Assembly (NCBI RefSeq): GCF_030816195.1
Contig: NZ_JAUSXS010000001.1
Coordinates: 5,231,501-5,295,500, forward strand
Direction: 5' to 3'
Length of the DNA: 64,000 bases
Origin: Pseudomonas sp. W4I3
GTDB taxonomy: Bacteria; Pseudomonadota; Gammaproteobacteria; Pseudomonadales; Pseudomonadaceae
A program made the position numbers and the translations under genes. Below the pieces are notes generated by a model. The model worked only from the letters and a program-made list of their open reading frames with translations. It did not search any database and was not told where the DNA came from. Below are positions 8,921-18,818 of the stretch, one piece after another; positions within the stretch are counted from its first letter, which is position 1, and every line of letters starts with the position of its first letter.

Positions 8921-8992
8921 CGGCCTTGCCGCCAAGCGACAACTTCTTATAGCGCCAACCCGCGTTTTACGCGGGTTTACGCCAATGCGACA
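8921..8992 (-). promoter_or_regulatory. Promoter region of the aru operon with two ArgR half-sites
   Basis: Read on the minus strand, TGTCGC-N8-AA-N5 (the P. aeruginosa ArgR half-site consensus, from memory) occurs twice exactly: 8992-8972 and 8941-8921, 51 bp apart and in the same direction. A possible -10, TATAAG, lies at 8951-8946 between them. No good -35 is visible, as expected of an activated promoter. An 8-bp stem hairpin (8957-8977) overlaps the first half-site. This 302-bp interval also holds the upstream region of the divergent LRR gene. Apart from these elements I see nothing else in it. Confidence 0.6.
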
Positions 8993-9149
8993 AATAGCGT
9001 CGCAATGGCGCAGTTTAAACCGATAGCGAAGATTTGCAGCAGGCCCGCGAACATATCAATGGCAATAGCTCGACGTGCGCAACGTATGCACCTCATCCCG
9101 AGCCCGGGATTTTGATTTGCTGGGGCGTCCTTATCCAAGAGCCTACCCG

Positions 9150-12100
9150 ATGCCAATCTCCCAAGCGCCCGAACACTACACCCCGCTCATCAACCCGCTT
9201 CCCGACTGGTTGGGCCGGGCCTCATCCGCCCGGCGCGAGGCGTTGAAACGCAACGCAACCCTACTGCCCAACCGGATCAAAACCGCAACGGCGCCGCAGC
9301 ATGAGCATTTGCAGACGCTGATTGACGGTTACATGACGGCGCAAAACAGCATCGACCAACGGCTCGAGAAGCTCCAAGACGCCAAGGCATTCGCCGAGCC
9401 GATCCTCAAGGACGCCATGAAAGCCCGCTTCGGCCAGGACCTGGATGTCAGGTCCACGTTCTTGCGTCTTTATATACCTGTCACGCCAGCGTTCTTTGCG
9501 ATCAACACAGGCGCCCGAGTCTGGACAGTCTCGCTGCTGGACGCCGCCTTGCACAATTTCGAAGCACGAGAAACCGAGGCCACCGCCTTTGAGGCCGACT
9601 CGACTTTTATCACCCAACCCAACACTGCGGGCCATTTCGAGACCTTGCCACTGTTCACCGCCAGCATCGGCATCCCCGCTTTCACCCAGTTGTGCCGTGA
9701 CCTGGATATTGGTGGCCTCTATAAAGCCTACCTGGAAGACAACCTCGGCGTTACCAACCCGCTCGTCGCGGGGATCTTGCCACTCAAAATCAAAGCCAGC
9801 CAGGAAGGCGCGTTGCGGGTCGCGCTGCAATTGGCGCGAATGAACGGTGATATCAGCGAGGACTACTGGCGCCTGATCGACGGCTGGCTCGACGGCCTTC
9901 AAGGTCTGCGGCTGGATGGCCAGCCCCTGCTGTTCCACGACTTCTCGATGATGTCGGCATCGCTGCCAGGCATTCTGGTGTTCGCCCCCAACCTTGAAAA
10001 CGCCAGAAAGAGCGTCAGGGTTGTGGCCTACGTGCCGGACGACCCTGAACACCCCATCAAGGAATATGCATCGACCGACGACATGATGCTCGAATTGACG
10101 CGCCAGTTGCGCATGCCCGACTACCAGCGTTTTTTCAGTCGCTTCGTGGCCCATGAAGAGCGCGGCTACTTCTTTTCTGACCTCGGTCGACGCCTGTCCA
10201 AAGTAACCTGGCATCAAGCCGAGAAAGGCAGCGCTCTACCCACCTGGCGTGACACGCCTATTGATCGGCCAGATTTGCAATTTCGCGCAACGCCGATTAC
10301 CGGCGATTTCTGGCCGCACCTCTACACCCGAAAACTCAACCGAATACTCAACGATGCCCGCGTCATCGCCGTCCCTACCGCCACGGTCGATCGTAACGCG
10401 CGGTGGGCGATCTGGGACTCGTTCGTCAAAGTGGTTTCATCGATTTTTGAGGTCGCCCTGTTCGTGGTGGCGCCGTTCGTGCCCTTTCTGGGCGAAATGC
10501 TGATGGCCTATATGGCGTATCAGATGCTCAACGAAGTGTTCGAAGGGGTCATCGAATGGGCCGAGGGCCAGACCACAGAAGCTGCCGAGCACTTGTGGGA
10601 GGCGCTTGAGTCGCTGATCCAAATGGGTGCATTCGGGGCGGGTAGCTCCATCGCCTTGGCCGAACTGCCCAACGTGCTGCCCGCTAAAGTATTGACGTTT
10701 ATCGATCAATTTAAGCCGGTCAAGCTGCCCAACGGCAAAACGCTGTATTGGAAGCCCGATCTGGAGCGCTACAAACACCCGCCACCCGAAAACGGCCTGC
10801 GCACCGATCGGTTGGGCCTGGTTAAACACAACGGCAAACACCTGCTGCCCATCGACCAGGCGCATTTTTCAGTCAGCAAGTCACCCCTGCCGGGGCGCTA
10901 CCAGATCGAGCACCCCACCCGGCCCGACGCCTACCAACCGACAGTTTTTCACAATGACGATGGCGCCTGGCACACCGAGCTTGAACAACCCTTGACGTGG
11001 GACGACGACAAAACGCTGCAACGGCTTGGACACCGCGTCGAGGGGTTCTCGATGGCCGAGCGCGATCAGATCCTCAGCGTCAGCGGTTCATCGGTAAATG
11101 CCCTACGCAAGATGCACGTAAACCACGAGCCGATGCCCCCATTGTTGGCTGACAGCATCACTCGCTTCCAAATCGACCACGACCTGCAGCGCTTTATTGA
11201 TCAGTTGTCCAGCCCTCAATCCAGTCGATATTTGAAGGCAGATCCGTTGCTGCAACTGCAAGTGCTGCAGCGCGAGCGCCTCTGGCCACAGACCCGGCGG
11301 CTGCAGTTTGTCGGTGAACGCGGCGAGGTGCTATGGCAGTCCACCGCCGATGTTTCACTTCCCGTGACGGTGATCAAGCGCCATCGCCTGACTGGCGGTG
11401 ACGTGCTCAAGAGCGTGTTGCAGGCACTCACAGAAAGCCAGATCAAGACCCTGATCGGCGAGGAGTTCGCCGTCACCCAGACCCTTGAAGCGCGGACCGG
11501 TCTGCTGCGCTCCAAACTGGTGCTTTTGGCCAAAGAGCACAGGCCCGCACTATTTGATGAGCGTTACCAGACACTTGAAAAAATCGATAACCCCTTGCAA
11601 CGGCAACTCGCTGACCATGTGCCACAACTGCCCAGCAGCCTCACCCGTGAGCTGCTTGAGACAGCCACCGGTGAACAGTGGCTGGAAATCGGCCAGGGCC
11701 GCTGGCCGCAAGAGCAGCAGGAGCTGGCCGCCCACGCCGACCAGGAACTGCGCATCAGCCGTGCCTATGAAGGGCTGGAGCTGGACTCGGTGCGCAACCC
11801 GGAAACCGACACACTGGCCTTGCACAGCCTGACGCGCCTCTCGGGCTGGTCCAGGGACCTGCGTCTGGAAATCCATGATCAGACGTTTGGCGCAACGCTG
11901 CTCGACAGCTGCGGGCCTGTCGACGCACCGGTGAAGAAGGTACTGGTTCGAAAAGCGGTCGGCACGTACCAGCCCTATGACGGCGAGGGTCTCGAGCTGT
12001 ACTCCCCCACCGATTTCTACACCAGCGTGCTGCAGGCCTTGCCGGACACCGAGCGACAGGCTGTGGGTATTCATATCGGTGAGGGTGCGAAACTCAAGCA

Positions 12101-15100
12101 GGCAATTCGGGATAACCCGCTGCCGCGAGATGACCTGCGGTTAGCGGTCGCCCAAGGCCCGGTCAAGCAGCCCGCCGTCGATACCTTGCGCCTGCTGGGC
12201 ATGGACGGCTACCGGCGAGTCGCGCAGCAAGTACCGCCCACATTGGAGCAGCGCATCCGGGAAATTTACCCAAGCGTCTCTAACACGCAAATAGACAGGC
12301 TCGTCCAACAGCTGCAAAACCATCCCGATGGGCCGCTCGCGGAACTGGGCCGGCTGCGCGGCGAATATACGCGCCTGCGCGACGACCTGGCCTACTGGAC
12401 AACCACCACCCCAAACATCGACCCCGCCAACGGCCTCGCACTGGCACCCGCCGACTATCTGGCCGCGCGTCACAACCGCGCCCTGTTCGCCCAGCGCGTA
12501 GAGCGCTGTTGGCGTCGCGAACCCAGCGGCACACACCTGCAAACGCTGAGCTTTCTGGAGCCGATACTGGGCGACCTTCCAGAGCTCAGCGCCGACTTCA
12601 GTCATGTGTCCGCCCTGGAACTCAACGGCAGCCCTGGCAGCCGTGGCGCCGAGCATTTCCTGCACCGGTTCGGCCAACTGGTGCGCCTTGACCTGCGCAA
12701 CTTCCCCCTTCAAACGCTGCCGCAAGCCATCGCGTCAATGCCACGGTTGCGGCAACTAAGACTGCGCAATTGCACGCTGACGCTCACGCCAGCCGGCCAG
12801 GCGATACTGACTTCGATGACCCGTCTGACCACCCTGGACCTGGGGGGCAATCCGCTGGGGCTGGTCCCGGATGTTGAGCTGATGCACACGCTCACCCATC
12901 TGCAACTTGAAAAGACCGGCCTTTCAGAATTGCCCAATGGGGCGCTGCACCATCCGCGCCTGCGCAGCATTGACCTGAGCAACAATCAGTTCACTGAGCT
13001 GCCCAATGCCGTATTCCATCTCAGCTCCACTGATGCGCAAAGGCTGAATTTTGCGCAGAACCCCCTCACCGCGGCCGCCCGCGAGCGCATCAAGGCTTAC
13101 TACACAGAGAAAAATTTCTACTTTGGGGTCCTGCCGGACCCCGCGGATATCGGCCGCGTGCGCACACTGTTTCCGGCGCTTGATCAACTCCAGGCAAGTT
13201 GGCTGATTTATGAGTTGCCAGGCACATTGCTCCTGGGACGGGTCCAGGTGACGCAATGGGAAAACGAAATAGGCCAGCTGACCTCGCAACTGTCGCGCTG
13301 GGCCAGGCAACTGCCGGCGCTCAATCCCTTGAACGGCGAGGCCTATACCGCTGCGGAGCAATTGGCGGAACTGACGGCGCGGGACGCATTTTCCACACAA
13401 CTGGAAAACCTCTGGCGCGCTCGCGGGGTAACACAACCGTTTGCCTGGGCGGACAGCTTCGTGTCACACCCAAGGTTCATGGGCGACCTGCCGGAGCTGA
13501 CGGTAAACTTTGAACATGTGACCAGCCTGACATTGTTCGGCAGCCGCACGGTCCGTGCAGCCGCACTTTTCTTCCAACGATTCCCACGTTTGCGCAGTCT
13601 GCAATTGGACAATTTCACTCTGGAGCAACTGCCGCAAACCCTCAGCCATCTGCCGCAACTGACCACACTCACGTTGAACCAGTGTGGCGTGGCGATTACC
13701 GAACAGTTCCAGGCCCGCTTGGCATCCCTGCACAACCTCGCATCACTGGCGCTGCCTAACAACCCGCTGGGCATCGCTCCCGACGTTGTCACTTTGCCAC
13801 GCTTGGAAAAACTGGATCTTTCCAACACCAGCCTCTTCCAGGCACCCGCCGGCCTGGCAAGCCACCCACGCCTGAAAACGGTCATTGTCAGCAATAACCA
13901 GATCACCAGCCTGCCCGAAGAGCTGTTCGACCTGCCTGCGCAAACAAGCCAAGGCTACGATTTTTCAGGCAATCCACTCACGGCCAGCACCCGAGAACAG
14001 ATCAAGACGTACTCCCGCGATACCGGGCAAGACTTCGGGGTGGCGGCGGACCCTGCGGACATCGAAGCCACTCAAATCTTGTTTCCGAGCCTGGACATGG
14101 AAGAAGCCAGTGACGTCTTCTACGCCTTGCCGGGATCCCTGGAGCAGAGCCGCAGCCAGCTCAGGCACTGGAAAGCCGAGACCCACCTGCTGAGCGAGAC
14201 GCTGGCGACCTGGAGAGCCGATATTCCCGAATACCATCCGGTCACCGGGGCAAGCCTGACCGTCGCACAAAGGGTGGGGGAATACGCGATCAGAAACACC
14301 TTCGCCGAACAGTTGATCGCGCTGTGGCGTGCCCGCAATCCTGAGATGCCAAGGCAAAGAGCAAGGAGCCTGCTGACCACCGCTTACTTCACGGGAGACC
14401 TGCCCACGCTGTCAGTGGATTTCAGCCATATTTTCACCCTGGCGCTGCAAGGCAACCCCGGACTGCGCTCGGTCTCGACCTTTCTCGATGCGTTTAGCGG
14501 CTTGAAACACCTGGGTGTACAAAACACCCTGCTCCGTCAGATTCCACCGGCGATTACGCGCATGCGTTCACTGGAAAGCCTGAACCTGAACCTATGCGCC
14601 ATTAGCCTTACATCCCCCGGCCAATCTGAGCTCCTCGCGCTGCCTCAGCTCGAGCTGCTGAACCTGAGTAACAATCCATTGGGGGTCGCGCCGGATATCA
14701 GTGCCCTGCCGGCACTAAAACGCCTGTTCTTGCCGAATACCGGCATTTCGGCACTACCCGACAGCCTGGCCAACAACCCAACCCTTGAAATCGCCCTGTT
14801 CAATAACAACCAGATCAGCGAACTGCCGGACAGCCTGTTCAATTCCGCGGATCGAGACCTGAGCGGCTTCAACTTCGCCGACAATCCACTTTCACTGGCC
14901 AGCCGCGAGAAAGTGAAAGCCTTATTTGCGCGCACCCGGCAGAACCTTGGCGTGCCGATGCCACAGGCCGATATCCAACGCGCCATCAACCTGTTCCCCT
15001 CACTCACCGAGCAGCATGCCAACACGCTGCTGTATCAGCTTCCCGGCACGCTCACGGAAGGACAAGCCCAGCTCACACGCTGGGAGACCGAACTGCGAAC

Positions 15101-16829
15101 GCTATCCAGCGACCTGGAGCAATGGAGCACCGCCCTGCCTGAACAGAACCCGGCCACCGGCCAGCCGTTCAGCGCCAGTGAAAGAAGCGAGCAACTCAAT
15201 GCCAGGCGGGAGTTTCGTGACAATCTGGAACACTTCTGGCGCAGCCGCAGCGAAGACAACCCGCTCGCCAGGCCCAACGAGCTGTCACTGAGCCTGCCGC
15301 CTATCGGCGACATGCCCGCGTTGAATGCGGATTTCAGTTTCCTGTTAGCACTGGTATTGCACAGTAACCGTCGTGTACAGATAAACGATCAGTTCCTCAA
15401 GTGCTTCACCGGCTTGGATATCCTCGACATGCATAACGTTGCGCTGGATCGGCTGCCCAATGCGCTCACCGAAATGCCCGGCCTTGAGCACCTGACGATC
15501 AACGATTGTGGCGTTGTGCTGGATGCCGAAAACCACAGCGTCCTTGCCTCGCTGCACAACCTCTTGAGCCTTGACCTGCGCCGCAATCCGCTGGGACGCA
15601 CCCCCGACATCCAAGGCCTGCCCTATCTCACCTACCTCGACCTTTCCGAGGCCGACCTTACCGTCGTTCCCGCCAGCCTGGCGCGTCACGACAAGCTGGA
15701 AGTCGCCTTGTTCAACAACAACCGGATCAGTGAGCTACCCCGCGAGCTGTTCGACCTGCCCCCGCAAGTCGCTAAAAACTTCGTCTTTGACAATAACCCC
15801 CTGAGTGCCTTAACGCGCGAACGGATCAGAACCTACTATCGAAACACAGGGCAAAACTTTAGCGTACTGGCAGAGCCGCAAGACCTCGCCAGAGTGCGGA
15901 CGCTGCATCCCAGCCTGGACGAGGTGACAGCCAGCACCTACTTCTATGACCTGCCTGGAACCATCGCCGAAGGCCGAATCGCTCTGACGCGAGAGGAGGC
16001 CGAACTCAGCGACTTGACCCGCGATCTCGTCCAATGGGCGAGCGCAATCCCCGATGACCCGCTTACCGGGCAGCCACTGGGCGCAGCAGAACGCAACACA
16101 CAGGAAACCTACCGCGAAGTGTTCAAAGAAGAGCTGCTGACGGCGTGGCGTAAACGGCCTGTCGAAGGCTCGAATGTCGCCGACTTCGACCTGGCGTGGA
16201 ACCTGCCGTTGCTGGGAGAGCTACCGACACTCGGGGAAAAACTTGAGCATGTACTCAGACTGATCCTGATCAACAACAGCCCCACCGCCCCCAGGCTTGG
16301 ACGCTTCCTGGAGGCACTCCCCAACCTGCGCAGCCTGACCATTGAACGGTACGACCTGGGCGATCTGCCGCAAGCGATTTTCCGAATGAGCCAGCTCGAT
16401 GAGTTGAACCTGCCGCAGTGCAATGTCCGCCTGACACCTGACACCGTCGCCAAACTCGGTGATATGACGCAGCTCAAGGTACTGAACCTGCAGAACAACA
16501 CGTTGGGCATCACGCCCGACCTGCGGAACCTGCGCAATCTCAAAAGCCTGAACCTGTCCAGTACGGCAATTGCGCAAATCCCGGAGGGTGTGCTGGATAA
16601 TTACCAGTGGCAAAACGTCTACTTGGTCGGCAACCGGATCACTGAAATGCCCGACGCCCTGATGCAAGTCCCAGCTGCAGTCGGCGCGCGCTACAACCTG
16701 GGCAACAATATGTTCTCGGAGCAAAGCCTGGACACCATACGGGCGTATTACCGTGCAACTCGCCAAACCCTGGGCGTACCGGGCATTGAAAACGCGCCGG
16801 GGGCGCCGACGGAGCCTGTCGAGGATTGA
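9150..16829 (+). CDS. Giant dermonecrotic-toxin-like leucine-rich-repeat protein without a visible NEL domain
   Basis: The ATG at 9150 gives 2559 residues; an in-frame GTG at 9075 is possible, and neither has a strong ribosome site. There is no signal peptide. The N-terminal 1000 residues resemble the large Pseudomonas proteins annotated as dermonecrotic toxin domain (DUF6543), with one hydrophobic hairpin at about 427-460 (FEVALFVVAPFVPFLGEMLM). From residue 1036 to the end there are five modules of about 304 residues, each a helical linker of about 110 residues followed by an LRR arc of about 190 residues. Relatives often end in a NEL ubiquitin-ligase domain. Here the protein stops right after the fifth LRR arc, and the visible cysteines lie in the LRRs or N-terminal region, not in a Cys-x-Asp ligase loop. 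It is a lone gene on the strand opposite to the arginine genes, ending 10 bases before the argR stop. Likely role: effector or contact toxin acting in host cells (inference). Confidence 0.85.
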   Translation: MPISQAPEHYTPLINPLPDWLGRASSARREALKRNATLLPNRIKTATAPQHEHLQTLIDGYMTAQNSIDQRLEKLQDAKAFAEPILKDAMKARFGQDLDVRSTFLRLYIPVTPAFFAINTGARVWTVSLLDAALHNFEARETEATAFEADSTFITQPNTAGHFETLPLFTASIGIPAFTQLCRDLDIGGLYKAYLEDNLGVTNPLVAGILPLKIKASQEGALRVALQLARMNGDISEDYWRLIDGWLDGLQGLRLDGQPLLFHDFSMMSASLPGILVFAPNLENARKSVRVVAYVPDDPEHPIKEYASTDDMMLELTRQLRMPDYQRFFSRFVAHEERGYFFSDLGRRLSKVTWHQAEKGSALPTWRDTPIDRPDLQFRATPITGDFWPHLYTRKLNRILNDARVIAVPTATVDRNARWAIWDSFVKVVSSIFEVALFVVAPFVPFLGEMLMAYMAYQMLNEVFEGVIEWAEGQTTEAAEHLWEALESLIQMGAFGAGSSIALAELPNVLPAKVLTFIDQFKPVKLPNGKTLYWKPDLERYKHPPPENGLRTDRLGLVKHNGKHLLPIDQAHFSVSKSPLPGRYQIEHPTRPDAYQPTVFHNDDGAWHTELEQPLTWDDDKTLQRLGHRVEGFSMAERDQILSVSGSSVNALRKMHVNHEPMPPLLADSITRFQIDHDLQRFIDQLSSPQSSRYLKADPLLQLQVLQRERLWPQTRRLQFVGERGEVLWQSTADVSLPVTVIKRHRLTGGDVLKSVLQALTESQIKTLIGEEFAVTQTLEARTGLLRSKLVLLAKEHRPALFDERYQTLEKIDNPLQRQLADHVPQLPSSLTRELLETATGEQWLEIGQGRWPQEQQELAAHADQELRISRAYEGLELDSVRNPETDTLALHSLTRLSGWSRDLRLEIHDQTFGATLLDSCGPVDAPVKKVLVRKAVGTYQPYDGEGLELYSPTDFYTSVLQALPDTERQAVGIHIGEGAKLKQAIRDNPLPRDDLRLAVAQGPVKQPAVDTLRLLGMDGYRRVAQQVPPTLEQRIREIYPSVSNTQIDRLVQQLQNHPDGPLAELGRLRGEYTRLRDDLAYWTTTTPNIDPANGLALAPADYLAARHNRALFAQRVERCWRREPSGTHLQTLSFLEPILGDLPELSADFSHVSALELNGSPGSRGAEHFLHRFGQLVRLDLRNFPLQTLPQAIASMPRLRQLRLRNCTLTLTPAGQAILTSMTRLTTLDLGGNPLGLVPDVELMHTLTHLQLEKTGLSELPNGALHHPRLRSIDLSNNQFTELPNAVFHLSSTDAQRLNFAQNPLTAAARERIKAYYTEKNFYFGVLPDPADIGRVRTLFPALDQLQASWLIYELPGTLLLGRVQVTQWENEIGQLTSQLSRWARQLPALNPLNGEAYTAAEQLAELTARDAFSTQLENLWRARGVTQPFAWADSFVSHPRFMGDLPELTVNFEHVTSLTLFGSRTVRAAALFFQRFPRLRSLQLDNFTLEQLPQTLSHLPQLTTLTLNQCGVAITEQFQARLASLHNLASLALPNNPLGIAPDVVTLPRLEKLDLSNTSLFQAPAGLASHPRLKTVIVSNNQITSLPEELFDLPAQTSQGYDFSGNPLTASTREQIKTYSRDTGQDFGVAADPADIEATQILFPSLDMEEASDVFYALPGSLEQSRSQLRHWKAETHLLSETLATWRADIPEYHPVTGASLTVAQRVGEYAIRNTFAEQLIALWRARNPEMPRQRARSLLTTAYFTGDLPTLSVDFSHIFTLALQGNPGLRSVSTFLDAFSGLKHLGVQNTLLRQIPPAITRMRSLESLNLNLCAISLTSPGQSELLALPQLELLNLSNNPLGVAPDISALPALKRLFLPNTGISALPDSLANNPTLEIALFNNNQISELPDSLFNSADRDLSGFNFADNPLSLASREKVKALFARTRQNLGVPMPQADIQRAINLFPSLTEQHANTLLYQLPGTLTEGQAQLTRWETELRTLSSDLEQWSTALPEQNPATGQPFSASERSEQLNARREFRDNLEHFWRSRSEDNPLARPNELSLSLPPIGDMPALNADFSFLLALVLHSNRRVQINDQFLKCFTGLDILDMHNVALDRLPNALTEMPGLEHLTINDCGVVLDAENHSVLASLHNLLSLDLRRNPLGRTPDIQGLPYLTYLDLSEADLTVVPASLARHDKLEVALFNNNRISELPRELFDLPPQVAKNFVFDNNPLSALTRERIRTYYRNTGQNFSVLAEPQDLARVRTLHPSLDEVTASTYFYDLPGTIAEGRIALTREEAELSDLTRDLVQWASAIPDDPLTGQPLGAAERNTQETYREVFKEELLTAWRKRPVEGSNVADFDLAWNLPLLGELPTLGEKLEHVLRLILINNSPTAPRLGRFLEALPNLRSLTIERYDLGDLPQAIFRMSQLDELNLPQCNVRLTPDTVAKLGDMTQLKVLNLQNNTLGITPDLRNLRNLKSLNLSSTAIAQIPEGVLDNYQWQNVYLVGNRITEMPDALMQVPAAVGARYNLGNNMFSEQSLDTIRAYYRATRQTLGVPGIENAPGAPTEPVED
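12255..16829 (+). repeat. Five tandem coding modules, period 912 bp (304 codons)
   Basis: Equivalent linker positions (the residue three before the conserved F/H/Y-P-S/A) fall at 12255, 13158, 14070, 14982 and 15894, giving spacings of 903, 912, 912 and 912 bp. Equivalent LRR positions (the Gly of G-D/E-L/M-P-x-L) fall at 12570, 13482, 14394, 15306 and 16215, with spacings of 912, 912, 912 and 909 bp. Each module has a linker with a L-P-G-T/S-L-type motif and a terminal L-W/A-W, then LRRs ending in N-P-L/N-M and R-x-Y. The copies are well diverged in sequence, so the duplications are old although the length is nearly fixed. Confidence 0.85.
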
Positions 16830-16839
16830 CGACGCCGGC

Positions 16840-17820
16840 TCAGCCGCGCTCGGACGGCACCGACGACAGCTCGAACGGGCTGCTGCTGCGCCGCTGGTTG
16901 CGGTCTTCACGCGGGGTGGCGCCGAAAAAGTTGCGGTAGGCGCTGGAGAAGTGCGGCCCCGAGGAGAAGCCGCAGGACAGGCCGATCTGGATGATCGACT
17001 TGCTGGTTTGCATCAGCATCTGGCGCGCCTTGTTCAGGCGCAGTTCCAGGTAGTACTGGCTGGGGACACGGTTGAGGTACTGCTTGAAAATGCGCTCCAG
17101 CTGTCGTCGCGATACGCACACGTGCTGGGCGATTTCGTCGGTGGTCAGGGGCTCTTCGATATTGGCTTCCATCAGCAGCACCGCCTGGGTCAGCTTCGGA
17201 TGGCTGGACCCCAGGCGGTTCTGCAGCGGAATGCGTTGGCGCTCGCCGCCTTCGCGGATGCGCTCCACCACCAATTCTTCGGAAACGGCGCCGGCCAGTT
17301 CGGCGCCATGGTCACGGGCCAGTACCGCCAGCAGCAGGTCGAGTACCGACATGCCGCCGCAGGCGGTCAGGCGATCACGGTCCCAGTCGAACAGGTGGCT
17401 GGTGGCGATGACCTTGGGGAAACGCTCGGCAAAATCGTCCTGCCAGCGCCAATGCACGGCGGCGCGGTAGCCATCGAGCAGGCCAAGCTGAGCCAAGGGA
17501 TAGACACCGGCCGACAGGCCACCGATTACACAGCCTGCCCGTACCAGTTGTTTGAGCGCGCTGCTGAGCTGGGACGCGATAACGGTCGGCGGTTCATCGG
17601 CCAGCAGGAACAGCTTCTGGAAACCTTCCAGCTTGCCGGCCCACGGCTCGCCCGGCAGTTGCCACGCACCTTCGGTCGCAGGCTCGGCAAGCAAGAACGA
17701 CAGTTCATAAACCACGTCCGGATGCACCCGCTGAGCAACGCGCAAGGCCTCCTCAGCCAGCGCAAGCGTGAGTGCTTTTGTGCTGGGCCAAATCAGGAAA
17801 CCAATTTTATGGGCGGTCAT
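16840..17820 (-). CDS. argR: Arginine-responsive transcriptional regulator ArgR (AraC/XylS family)
   Basis: ArgR of pseudomonads activates the aru and aot operons and represses arginine-synthesis genes. The 326-residue protein has an N-terminal DJ-1/PfpI-like (glutamine-amidotransferase-like) sensor domain, including GLSAGVYPLAQLGLLDG, and a C-terminal AraC DNA-binding domain with two helix-turn-helix units (SRRQLERIFKQYL and GFSSGPHFSSAYRNFFG). It lies downstream of aotP, from which a 206-bp gap with a REPIN separates it, so it may have some independent expression. Its stop codon is only 10 bases from that of the LRR gene coming from the other side. Position next to the transporter genes matches P. 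aeruginosa. Confidence 0.95.
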   Translation of the reverse strand: MTAHKIGFLIWPSTKALTLALAEEALRVAQRVHPDVVYELSFLLAEPATEGAWQLPGEPWAGKLEGFQKLFLLADEPPTVIASQLSSALKQLVRAGCVIGGLSAGVYPLAQLGLLDGYRAAVHWRWQDDFAERFPKVIATSHLFDWDRDRLTACGGMSVLDLLLAVLARDHGAELAGAVSEELVVERIREGGERQRIPLQNRLGSSHPKLTQAVLLMEANIEEPLTTDEIAQHVCVSRRQLERIFKQYLNRVPSQYYLELRLNKARQMLMQTSKSIIQIGLSCGFSSGPHFSSAYRNFFGATPREDRNQRRSSSPFELSSVPSERG

Positions 17821-17912
17821 GGAGTGCTATCCGAAGCGAGTAACGGTAATGAAGACAAAGGCCAATGCTAGCCGGTAAACGAACACAAATCTCAAAAACG
17901 ATGTAGATCCCA

Positions 17913-18004
17913 ATGTGGGAGGGGGGCTTGCTCCCGATAGCGGTGGATCAGTCAGCAAATGTGTATCTGATATACCGCTATCGGGAGCAAGCCCCCTCCC
18001 ACAT
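17913..18004. repeat. REPIN between aotP and argR
   Basis: ATGTGGGAGGGGGGCTTGCT and its reverse complement are separated by a variable loop. One extra G is present in the left arm compared with the other copies. Confidence 0.88.
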
Positions 18005-18026
18005 GAGCAGCATCCCCAGGAAGTGG

Positions 18027-18791
18027 TTATTTCAAACTGCCGGACAGGAACTGCTGCAACCGTTCCGATTGCGGGTTGACCAGCACTTCCCGCGGGTTGC
18101 CGCGCTCTTCGACGATGCCTTTGTGCAGAAACACCAACTGGTTCGACACTTCACGGGCAAAGCCCATTTCGTGGGTGACCACCACCATGGTGCGGCCTTC
18201 CTGGGCCAGGTCCTGCATCACCTTGAGCACTTCGCCGACCAGTTCCGGGTCCAGCGCCGAGGTGGGTTCGTCGAACAGCATCACCTCCGGCTCCATTGCC
18301 AGCGCACGGGCAATGGCCACGCGCTGCTGCTCGCCGCCGGACATGTGGCCGGGGAACGCATCCTTGCGATGACCCACGCCGACCTTGGCCAGGTAGTGCT
18401 CGGCCTTTTCACGGGCTTCTTTCTTCGACACGCCGAGTACATGCACCGGCGCTTCCATCACGTTTTCAATCGCGGTCATGTGCGACCACAGGTTGAAATG
18501 CTGGAATACCATGGACAGGCGCGAACGCATGCGCTGCAGCTGCTTGGGGTCGGCGGCCTTCATGGCGCCGTCCTTGTTCGCCACCAGTTTCAGCTCTTCG
18601 TTATTGAGCAGAATCTTGCCGGCATGGGGTTGCTCGAGCAGGTTGATGCAGCGCAAAAAGGTACTTTTGCCTGAACCGCTGGAACCGATGATGCTGATCA
18701 CATCACCGGCCGCGGCGGCCAGGGACACGCCTTTGAGCACTTCATGACTGCCATAGCGTTTATGCAGGTCTTGGACTTCAAGCTTATACAT
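18027..18791 (-). CDS. aotP: Arginine/ornithine ABC transporter, ATP-binding subunit (AotP)
   Basis: This is the cytoplasmic ATPase of the polar amino-acid importer. The start at 18791 gives 254 residues beginning MYKLEVQDLHKRYGSHEVLKG. An in-frame GTG 15 bases earlier has no ribosome site. Motifs are complete: Walker A GSSGSGKST, Q-loop VFQHFNLWSHMT, signature MSGGEQQRVAIARALA, Walker B VMLFDEPTSALD, and H-loop VVVTHEMGFA. It is 27 bases after aotO in the aot operon, and the organisation is the HisP/GlnQ type. Confidence 0.95.
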   Translation of the reverse strand: MYKLEVQDLHKRYGSHEVLKGVSLAAAAGDVISIIGSSGSGKSTFLRCINLLEQPHAGKILLNNEELKLVANKDGAMKAADPKQLQRMRSRLSMVFQHFNLWSHMTAIENVMEAPVHVLGVSKKEAREKAEHYLAKVGVGHRKDAFPGHMSGGEQQRVAIARALAMEPEVMLFDEPTSALDPELVGEVLKVMQDLAQEGRTMVVVTHEMGFAREVSNQLVFLHKGIVEERGNPREVLVNPQSERLQQFLSGSLK

Positions 18792-18818
18792 GCGGTCGGT
18801 TCTCACAAAAACAGGTGG

